Assembly (NCBI GenBank): GCA_019689615.1
Contig: JADGHD010000385.1
Coordinates: 1 to 5,182, forward strand
Length of the DNA: 5,182 bases
Direction of reading: 5' to 3'
From: Frankia sp.
GTDB taxonomy: Bacteria; Actinomycetota; Actinomycetes; Frankiales; Frankiaceae
The notes beneath the pieces were generated by a model. The model made no database searches and was not told where the DNA came from. It saw only the letters and a list, made by a program, of their open reading frames with translations. Made by a program: the position numbers and the translations under genes. Below, one piece after another: positions 1 through 4,523 of this stretch. Numbering within the stretch: position 1 is the first letter of the stretch; each line of letters opens with the position of its first letter.

Positions 1-201
1 GTACAGCTCACGGCCGCAGTCGAGCGGCACCGGCCGCGACAGCTCGAGGTAGTGCGTCTCGACGCTGCCGACGGAGCCAGGGACGCCCGCCCGCGCCGCG
101 GCCGACGCCGATGGTGCCGGCCCCGACGGAGCCGGCACCGGCGACGCGGCCGCGGACGGCGGCCCGATGGGCAGGGCTGACGTGGTGGAGGAAGTGGTCA
201 A
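1..201 (-). CDS. metX: Homoserine O-acetyltransferase-like, N-terminal part (runs off left edge)
   Basis: Homoserine O-acetyltransferase is a cytoplasmic alpha/beta-hydrolase-fold enzyme that moves an acetyl group from acetyl-CoA to homoserine in methionine synthesis. Only the first 67 codons are visible. An Ala/Pro/Ser-rich leader of about 43 residues is followed by GSVGSVETHYLELSRP and PLDCGRELY, which resembles the MetX N-terminus (SVGIVETxY, a short linker, then a Gly-containing strand before the AYETYG strand). The nucleophile Ser and the Asp/His of the triad would lie outside the window. The chosen start is TTG at 201, giving MTTSSTTSALPIG; GTG at 138 is the alternative. Neither has a clear Shine-Dalgarno sequence. 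The TTG lies 26 bp after the osmC stop on the same strand, so cotranscription or coupling is likely. The family call rests on remembered sequence pattern. Homoserine O-succinyltransferase activity within the same fold cannot be excluded. Confidence 0.72.
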   Translation of the reverse strand, partial: MTTSSTTSALPIGPPSAAASPVPAPSGPAPSASAAARAGVPGSVGSVETHYLELSRPVPLDCGRELY

Positions 202-227
202 GGGTGGCCGATGGCGGTCGGGGACGA

Positions 228-779
228 TCAGGCGACCTCGACCGTGACGTTGGTCGGGTTGGTCAGCGCGTCGAACACGGCGGAACGCTTCTGGGACTGG
301 GCGACCAGCGCGGCGATCTCCTTCTCGGATGCGTCCGCGTCGATGGAGAAGGTCACCTTGATGTCGCTGTAGCCGTTGCGGACGTCGCTGTCGACGCCGA
401 GGATGCCGCGGATGTCGTGCTTGCCCTCGACGGTCGCCTCGACGGAGCGCAGCTGGATGCCGCGGTTCTGGGCGACGGAGGCCACACCGGCGGTCAGGCA
501 GCTCGCCAGGCCGACGAGCAGGTACTCGATCGGGGTGATGCCGTTGTCCTCGGCCGCGAAGACCTCGGGGTGGTCGGCGTCGAAGACCCACTCCTTCTTG
601 TGGTTCTGCTCGGTGGCGAGGCCACGGAAGCCCTGGATGGTCGTCCGGCTGTGCACGCCGTTCTGCCACTTGGAGCTCGCCCGCCAGGTGAACTGCGCTG
701 CCTCCGGCGCGTTTTTCAGCGCCTCACGCGCATCCAGCAGCGCCTGGACGTTCACGCCGTTATCAACGGTGGTGGTCAT
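228..779 (-). CDS. OsmC/Ohr-family protein (single-cysteine type)
   Basis: OsmC/Ohr proteins are small cytoplasmic alpha/beta dimers. The classic members use two cysteines to reduce organic hydroperoxides. This 183-residue protein has the family layout: an N-terminal strand region (WRASSKWQNGVHSRTTIQGF, about 32-51), the central helix with TPIEYLLVGLASCLTAG (82-98, Cys94), and the C-terminal half with the second conserved site. That second site reads AQSQKRSAVFDAL (160-172), where Ser166 aligns with the usual resolving Cys of ACPVS-type motifs. Only one catalytic cysteine is therefore present, so classical peroxidase cycling is doubtful. Reduction with an external thiol, or a non-peroxidase role, is possible. 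The ATG start at 779 gives MTTTVDNG and is preceded by AGAGGGG at 791-798. A candidate promoter with a palindrome in its spacer lies 50-80 bp upstream. Downstream, metX follows after 26 bp. The family is clear; the substrate is unknown. Confidence 0.93.
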   Translation of the reverse strand: MTTTVDNGVNVQALLDAREALKNAPEAAQFTWRASSKWQNGVHSRTTIQGFRGLATEQNHKKEWVFDADHPEVFAAEDNGITPIEYLLVGLASCLTAGVASVAQNRGIQLRSVEATVEGKHDIRGILGVDSDVRNGYSDIKVTFSIDADASEKEIAALVAQSQKRSAVFDALTNPTNVTVEVA

Positions 780-821
780 GCTGGGTGACGCCCCTCTCGC
801 TTCCCCAGATTCCTCACGAGG

Positions 822-2129
822 ATGCTCGACAATACACTGTCCGGACGGACAGGACCAACGTGTACCAGCCAAAAGGGGGGCCGAGCTATCGAACGCGCGA
901 CCACGGTCGTCATCGGCGCAGGGCACGCGGGGCTCGCCGCGAGCCACTTCCTGAGCGGCCGATCGATCGATCACCTCGTGCTCGAGCGCGGCGAGGTGGC
1001 CAACTCCTGGCGGTACGAGCGCTGGGACTCCCTGCGGCTGCTCACCCCGAACTGGCAGAGCCGCCTGCCGGGCTACCAGTACTCCGGCCCGGACCCTGAC
1101 GGCTACATGACAATGCCGGAGGTCGTCGAGTTCATCGAGCGGTTCGCCGAGATCTCGCGCGCCCCGGTCCGCACGGGCACGGCCGTCACCTCGCTCGAGC
1201 GCACCACGGACGGCTACCGCGTGGTGACGGACCATGGCGAGATCGACTGCCGGACCGTCGTCATCGCCAGCGGCGCGTGCAACCTGCCGAGCGTCCCGCA
1301 GGTCGCCGAGGCCCTGCCCCCCGAGATCGAGCAGGTGACGCCGTTCGGCTACCGCGGCCCCGACCAGCTCCCCGACGGCGGCGTGCTGGTGGTCGGCGCC
1401 TCGGCGACCGGCGTGCAGCTCGCGGCCGAGCTGGCGCGCTCGGGCCGGCCGGTGACGCTGTCGGTGGGCGAGCACGTGCGGATGCCGCGCCTGTACCGCG
1501 GCCGCGACGTGCTGTGGTGGATGGACGCCTGCGGCGTGTGGGACGAGCGCTACGACCAGATCGAGGACCTCACCCGGGCCCGTAAGCTGCCGTCGCCGCA
1601 GCTGGTCGGGACGCCCGAGCGCAGCACCCTCGACCTGACCACACTCGCCGCGATGGGCGTCGAGCTGGTCGGCCGGCTCGCGACGGTCCGCGACGGCCGG
1701 GCGCTGTTCTCCGGTGGCCTGCGCAACGTGCTCTCCCTGGCCGACCTGAAGCTGGGGCGCCTGTTGGACACCTTCGACGAGTGGGCGCGGGAGAACGGGC
1801 GCGACGCGGAGGTCGGCCCGCCCGAGCGGTTCGAGCCGACGCCCACGCCCGCCTCGGCGCGGCTGCAGCTGGACCTGCGCAGCGGCGAGATCCGCACGAT
1901 CGTGTGGGCGACGGGCTTTCACCCCGACTACCGCTGGCTGCACGTGCCCGTCCTCGACCCGAAGGGCAACCTGCGGCACGACGGCGGTGTGGTGGACAGC
2001 CCCGGGATGTACGCGCTGGGCCTGCCGGTGCTGCGCCGGCGCCGGTCCACCTTCATCCACGGCATCGAGAACGACGCCCGCGAGGTGATCGACCATCTCG
2101 CGGGTTACCTGGCAGGCGGCTCCAGCTAG
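822..2129 (+). CDS. FAD-dependent flavin monooxygenase-like oxidoreductase
   Basis: This is a class B flavoprotein-like enzyme of the CzcO/COG2072 type. Such enzymes use FAD and NAD(P)H, usually for oxygenation; the substrate is unknown. Numbered from ATG 822 (435 aa): FAD-binding Rossmann motif GAGHAG (32-37), VVIASGAC strand (146-153), NAD(P)-binding GASATG (192-197), the MPRLYRGRDVLWWMD segment (221-235), late-FAD motif WATGF (362-366), and a GLPVLRRRRSTFIHG tail (400-414). The Baeyer-Villiger/FMO fingerprint FxGxxxHxxx(W/Y) is not intact: the matching stretch reads VTPFGYRGPDQLP with no His. ATG 822 is the only standard in-frame start upstream of the Rossmann motif, but GAGG abuts it directly and it lies upstream of the palindrome. 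A much better ribosome site (873-880) precedes ATC 888, which would give a 413-residue protein starting (I/M)ERATTVVIGAG. That is probably the real N-terminus. The gene diverges from osmC and converges on the GPx gene. Confidence 0.9.
   Translation: MLDNTLSGRTGPTCTSQKGGRAIERATTVVIGAGHAGLAASHFLSGRSIDHLVLERGEVANSWRYERWDSLRLLTPNWQSRLPGYQYSGPDPDGYMTMPEVVEFIERFAEISRAPVRTGTAVTSLERTTDGYRVVTDHGEIDCRTVVIASGACNLPSVPQVAEALPPEIEQVTPFGYRGPDQLPDGGVLVVGASATGVQLAAELARSGRPVTLSVGEHVRMPRLYRGRDVLWWMDACGVWDERYDQIEDLTRARKLPSPQLVGTPERSTLDLTTLAAMGVELVGRLATVRDGRALFSGGLRNVLSLADLKLGRLLDTFDEWARENGRDAEVGPPERFEPTPTPASARLQLDLRSGEIRTIVWATGFHPDYRWLHVPVLDPKGNLRHDGGVVDSPGMYALGLPVLRRRRSTFIHGIENDAREVIDHLAGYLAGGSS
829..858 (-). 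promoter_or_regulatory. Candidate osmC promoter
   Basis: Read on the minus strand, TTGGTC (858-853) and TATTGT (834-829) form a sigma70-like -35/-10 pair separated by 18 bp. They match the consensus at 3/6 and 4/6 positions. Transcription would start near 822, leaving a leader of about 43 nt that contains the AGAGGGG ribosome binding site before the osmC ATG at 779. The spacer is almost wholly filled by a palindrome (837-852), a typical position for a repressor operator. The call is inferred from motif geometry only. Confidence 0.5.
837..852. promoter_or_regulatory. Palindromic operator candidate between divergent genes
   Basis: The sequence CTGTCCGGACGGACAG consists of two perfect 6-bp arms (CTGTCC/GGACAG) around GGAC. 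It is flanked by a looser outer pair, TACAC (833-837) and GTGTA (860-864). Size and symmetry fit a dimeric TetR-like repressor site, though the regulator family is a guess. It sits between the -35 and -10 of the candidate osmC promoter and upstream of the probable true start of the divergent monooxygenase, so one protein could control both genes. No regulator gene is present in the window. Confidence 0.5.
873..880 (+). promoter_or_regulatory. Ribosome binding site pointing to an ATC start at 888
   Basis: The purine run AAGGGGGG lies 7 nt before an in-frame ATC codon (888-890), followed by GAACGCGCGACCACGGTC, which encodes ERATTV just ahead of the FAD Rossmann motif. No ATG, GTG or TTG in this frame lies between this site and the Rossmann motif. 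The spacing is ideal for initiation at 888 and far better than that of ATG 822, which has a purine run immediately adjacent. A -10-like TACACT at 833-838 would put the transcript start near 845, downstream of ATG 822. Confidence 0.5.
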
Positions 2130-2144
2130 CCGGGGGTCGCACGC

Positions 2145-2186
2145 GGTGGCGCGCCGCGGGACGTCCGTCCGGTCCGGCGCGCCACC
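2145..2186. terminator. Bidirectional hairpin between convergent genes
   Basis: GGTGGCGCGCCG (2145-2156) and CGGCGCGCCACC (2175-2186) are perfect inverse complements, giving a 12-bp GC-rich stem with an 18-nt loop. The loop itself contains the 8-bp palindrome GGACGTCC (2159-2166). The hairpin begins 16 bp after the monooxygenase stop and lies 75 bp beyond the GPx stop, between convergent genes, as expected for a shared terminator. Neither side has a T-tract, which is common in high-GC actinobacteria. Confidence 0.65.
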
Positions 2187-2193
2187 ACCTCCG

Positions 2194-2257
2194 CGAGCCA
2201 TCCGGCCGGCGGGCACGAGCCACCCGGCTGGCGGGCACGAGCCACCCGGCTGGCGGG
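2194..2257. repeat. 22-bp tandem repeat, about 2.9 units
   Basis: Units occupy 2202-2223, 2224-2245 and a partial 2246-2257, with an 8-base partial CGAGCCAT before them (2194-2201). Each unit starts CCGGC(C/T)GGCGGG and ends CACGAGCCAC; the two full units differ by one base. Units contain a short GGCT/AGCC inverted repeat. The array ends 3 bp from the GPx stop and would lie in its 3' untranslated region on the minus strand. It is probably slippage-generated. A role in mRNA 3'-end structure is possible but unproven. Confidence 0.8.
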
Positions 2258-2260
2258 AGG

Positions 2261-2797
2261 TCAGCCGAGCAGCGCCTCGAGGTCGGGGCGGATCTGGTCC
2301 GCGGTCACCGGGGGCTCGTAGCGGCGGATCACCTTGCCGTCCTGGTCGGCGAGGAACTTCGTGAAGTTCCACTTGACCTCGTCGGTCCCGATCCGGTCCG
2401 GGAACGTCTTGGCGATGAAGTCGTAGAGGAAGCCGTGGTCGGGGCCGAAGTCGCCGGGGGCCTCGGAGCGCAGGTAGGTGTACAGCGGGTGGGCGCTCGG
2501 CCCGTTGACGTCAATCTTGCTGAACACCGGGAACGTGACGTCGTACGTCGTCCGGCAGAACTCCTGGATCTCCTCGTCGGTGCCGGGCTCCTGCTCCAGG
2601 AACTGGTTGCAGGGAAAGCCGAGGATCTCCAGCCCTCGCGGCTGCAGCTCCCGGTAGAGCGCCTGCAGGCCCTCGTACTGCGGGGTCAGCCCGCACTTGC
2701 TGGCGACGTTGACGATCAGCAGGACCTTGCCGGCGTAGTCGCCGAGCGAGCGCTCACTGCGGTCGGCGGTGGTGACGGTGAAGTCATGGACGGACAT
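2261..2797 (-). CDS. Glutathione peroxidase-family thiol peroxidase
   Basis: This cytoplasmic thioredoxin-fold enzyme reduces hydrogen peroxide and organic hydroperoxides. Bacterial members usually take electrons from thioredoxin-type partners, and actinobacteria generally lack glutathione. The 178-residue length is slightly above the usual 160-165 of bacterial members. Visible motifs: peroxidatic Cys35 in NVASKCGLTPQY, the FPCNQF signature (61-66, with Gln65 of the catalytic tetrad), Trp143-Asn144 in KWNFTKF completing the tetrad, and Cys81 in EIQEFCRTTY, the resolving cysteine position of thioredoxin-dependent GPx enzymes. All key residues are intact. The ATG at 2797 (MSVHDFTV) has GGAGT 8 nt upstream (2806-2810). 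The gene lies 201 bp after the LLM oxidoreductase on the same strand, so its own promoter is likely, though I could not identify one with confidence. It converges on the monooxygenase gene. Confidence 0.95.
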   Translation of the reverse strand: MSVHDFTVTTADRSERSLGDYAGKVLLIVNVASKCGLTPQYEGLQALYRELQPRGLEILGFPCNQFLEQEPGTDEEIQEFCRTTYDVTFPVFSKIDVNGPSAHPLYTYLRSEAPGDFGPDHGFLYDFIAKTFPDRIGTDEVKWNFTKFLADQDGKVIRRYEPPVTADQIRPDLEALLG

Positions 2798-2998
2798 GCA
2801 GCGTGACTCCGGCGTGAGGAGGAGGAGGCGGGCAACGGACGTCGATGGTGCTGGTCGGGCGGGCCGACGGGCAGCGGGCCATGGGGCCGCCGCCCACTGC
2901 CCCGACCGACCGCCGTACCGGGGTAACCGGCACGGGCCTCACGGTATGCCCTTTCCAAACGGGCTGATGCCGGACGGGCGCCCTCCCGCGGGCCGCGA
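2798..2998. other. Intergenic region between LLM oxidoreductase and GPx genes
   Basis: These 201 bp hold no supported gene. On the minus strand there are GC-rich palindromes just after the LLM stop (GGGCGCCC and CCCGCGGG, roughly 2979-2993) that could weakly aid termination. A relatively AT-rich patch at 2945-2965 contains TTTGGAAAGGGCATACCGT when read on the minus strand, which might be part of a GPx promoter. No convincing -35/-10 pair with normal spacing was found. Confidence 0.4.
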
Positions 2999-4009
2999 TC
3001 AGCCGACGGTGGCCGCGCGCAGCTCCGCCAGCAGGGAGCGGTCCATGTCGTAGGGGGTGTAGAGGGTGATGCGGTCGTAGTACTTGCCGGCCTTCGCGGC
3101 GAGCTTCGGCCCGGCCTCGGCCGGCGTGCCGACCACCGAGAACTCGTGCAGCATCTCGTCGGTGATGACGTCGGCCATGTCGTCCCAGCGGCCCTGCTTG
3201 GACAGCGCGTTCAGCTCGTCCTGCGCGTCGCCCCAGCCGTGCAGCTCCAGCACCGGGCGGTAGGCGGGGGTGGAGCCGTAGAAGGCCATCCGCGCCTTCG
3301 TCCCCCGGATTGCGGCCGCCATCTCCTCCTCGGTGCGCCCCACGGTGACGAAGGCCGGGCCGGCGATGACGAGGCCGTCGAGGCCCGTCCTGCCCGCCTT
3401 CTCCCGGCCGCGGCGCAGCGCCGGCAGGGTGACCTCCTCCAGGTAGCGGTTGGTGGTGAACGGGTGGACGAACAGCCCGTCCGCGACCTCGCCGACGACC
3501 TCGGTCATCTTCTCCCCGACGGCCGCGATGTAGACCGGCGGCGGGCCGTACTCGTGGGCCTCGGGGGTGAAGAACGGCGTCATCAGCGTGTGGGTGTAGA
3601 AGTCGCCGCGGAAGTTGAGCTTCGCGCCCTCGTGCCAGGTCGCCCAGATCGCCCGCAGCGCCAGGACCAGCTCGCGCATCCGGGCCGCCGGCTGCGACCA
3701 CGGCATCGAGAAGCGCCGCTCGATGTGCGGCTTGATCTGCGAGCCCAGGCCCAGGACGAACCGGCCCTGGCTGTAGCGGGCCAGGTCGTAGCCCGCACTG
3801 GCCAGCGTCATGGGTGAGCGGGCGAACGCGACCGCGATCGCCGTGCCGACGGTGACCGTCGTGGTCGCCGTCGCCGCCTGCAGGGACTGCAGGAACGGCT
3901 CGTTCCTGGTCTCGGAGACCCACGCCCCCGCGTAGCCCTCCGCCTCGGCCGCCGCAGCCTCCGCCTGGGTCGCCGCGATGTCGTCAGACAGCGTCGCGTC
4001 GATCTTCAT
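2999..4009 (-). CDS. F420-dependent LLM-class oxidoreductase
   Basis: Luciferase-like monooxygenase-fold (TIM-barrel) enzymes of actinobacteria commonly use reduced coenzyme F420 or FMN for hydride transfer. The substrate here is unknown. The 336-residue protein starts with strand MKIDATL, continues with GYAGAWVSETRNEPFL (25-40), and has the segment RSPMTLASAGYDLARYS (64-80) followed by GRFVLGLGSQIKPHIERRF (82-100) and SMPW. This pattern I associate with the MSMEG_2256-like (TIGR03617) subgroup. Later markers are PPPVYIAAVGEKM (156-168), EVADGLFVHPF (174-184) and the C-terminal VVGTPAEAGPKL (292-303). The ATG at 4009 is chosen because GGAGGAG (4021-4015) lies 5 nt upstream and MKIDATL is the natural first strand. 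The frame stays open further upstream, but without good start support. It lies upstream of, and in the same direction as, the GPx gene with a 201-bp gap. Confidence 0.92.
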   Translation of the reverse strand: MKIDATLSDDIAATQAEAAAAEAEGYAGAWVSETRNEPFLQSLQAATATTTVTVGTAIAVAFARSPMTLASAGYDLARYSQGRFVLGLGSQIKPHIERRFSMPWSQPAARMRELVLALRAIWATWHEGAKLNFRGDFYTHTLMTPFFTPEAHEYGPPPVYIAAVGEKMTEVVGEVADGLFVHPFTTNRYLEEVTLPALRRGREKAGRTGLDGLVIAGPAFVTVGRTEEEMAAAIRGTKARMAFYGSTPAYRPVLELHGWGDAQDELNALSKQGRWDDMADVITDEMLHEFSVVGTPAEAGPKLAAKAGKYYDRITLYTPYDMDRSLLAELRAATVG

Positions 4010-4014
4010 CGAGT

Positions 4015-4021
4015 CTCCTCC
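4015..4021 (-). promoter_or_regulatory. Strong Shine-Dalgarno of the LLM oxidoreductase
   Basis: On the minus strand GGAGGAG ends 5 nt before ATG 4009. It is the best ribosome binding site in the window and fixes this start over the in-frame codons further upstream (to about 4120). Confidence 0.85.
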
Positions 4022-4235
4022 GCGCACGGGCCAACGAACACCGCCGCGTCGTCGGCCTACGGATGATGGGCGGCGTCGGGTCGATCCTCGCTGCCCGAAT
4101 GGGACGCACGCCACTGGCACCGGCGCACGTCACAGTCCAGCCACGGCCGGTCAGGGGCGCCGCCCGGGCAGTCCGGGAGACCCGGGAGATCCCGATTTGG
4201 CAGGAACGCAGGCGCGCGTGAGGAACCGCCGAGGC

Positions 4236-4254
4236 TGATTACTTAACGTAATCA
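4236..4254. promoter_or_regulatory. AT-rich 19-bp palindrome, likely operator
   Basis: TGATTACTTAACGTAATCA has perfect 7-bp arms (TGATTAC/GTAATCA) around a TTAAC centre. It stands out sharply in a GC-rich setting and has the size of a MarR- or TetR-type operator. A -10-like TATGGT lies 17 bp downstream on the plus strand, so the site could cover the -35 region of the right-hand gene. Control of the minus-strand LLM gene, 227 bp away, is also possible. The cognate regulator is not in the window. Confidence 0.6.
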
Positions 4255-4523
4255 ATCTCTCGCCCGCGGTTATGGTCCGTCCGACATGCAGTCAACGGGC
4301 CTGCGGGGTTGCTGTCCAGGGTCCTCAGGCCCGGGACGAAGGGACGAGCTTAGCGGTGGTTCTCAGCCCCTCCGACGGGTCGAGCGGCCCGTGCACGCGG
4401 ACCAGTCAGCCCGCCGGGCGGCATCGCCGTCCGGCCCCGACAGCGGCGCCGTCGCCGCAACCGACAGGACTGCGTTGGTGGCGACGGCAGCCACCAGTGA
4501 CCGGGACTCCAGCCGAGGGGAGG

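Larger units (their letters stand above)
4010..4523. other. Long intergenic region upstream of two divergent genes
   Basis: About 510 bp separate the LLM start from the candidate start of the right-hand secreted-protein gene. I see no gene in 4022-4235; it contains GC-rich short repeats, including CCGGGAGA twice (about 4172-4188). At 4236-4254 there is an AT-rich palindrome followed by a -10-like TATGGT (4271-4276). From about 4290 onward two plus-strand frames stay open, so the true 5' end of the right-hand gene may lie anywhere from 4356 to 4758. If it starts upstream at 4356, this non-coding stretch shrinks accordingly. Confidence 0.5.

Noticed and set aside
111..954. Two plus-strand frames opposite metX and osmC
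   Set aside because: Both are antisense to OsmC-family coding sequence and have no family features.
2194..2257. The 22-bp repeats as a CRISPR array
   Set aside because: Units are directly tandem without spacers, fewer than three copies, and no cas genes are nearby.
780..2372. Minus-strand extension of the osmC frame upstream to about 2372, which would make a 714-residue protein
   Set aside because: It is antisense to the well-supported monooxygenase, has an Arg/Pro-rich composition, and the OsmC domain has its own ATG, ribosome site and promoter near 779.
1781..2806. Plus-strand open frame of 341 residues across the monooxygenase end and the GPx gene
   Set aside because: It overlaps the in-frame motifs of two solid genes and has Arg/Ala-rich composition typical of shadow frames at high GC.
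2784..3923. Minus-strand 379-residue frame overlapping the LLM gene
   Set aside because: The LLM frame carries the family motifs and the strong ribosome site; this frame shows only low-complexity Gly/Arg/Pro sequence.
4160..4196. GC-rich short repeats (CCGGGAGA twice) as a terminator or protein-binding array
   Set aside because: Too short and not clearly inverted; expected by chance in this base composition.
4265..4300. ATG codons at 4272 and 4286 as starts of the right-hand gene
   Set aside because: Neither has a Shine-Dalgarno site. The first overlaps a -10-like element and leads through a TTA codon, which is rare in such genomes; the second is in a different frame that stops at 4720.
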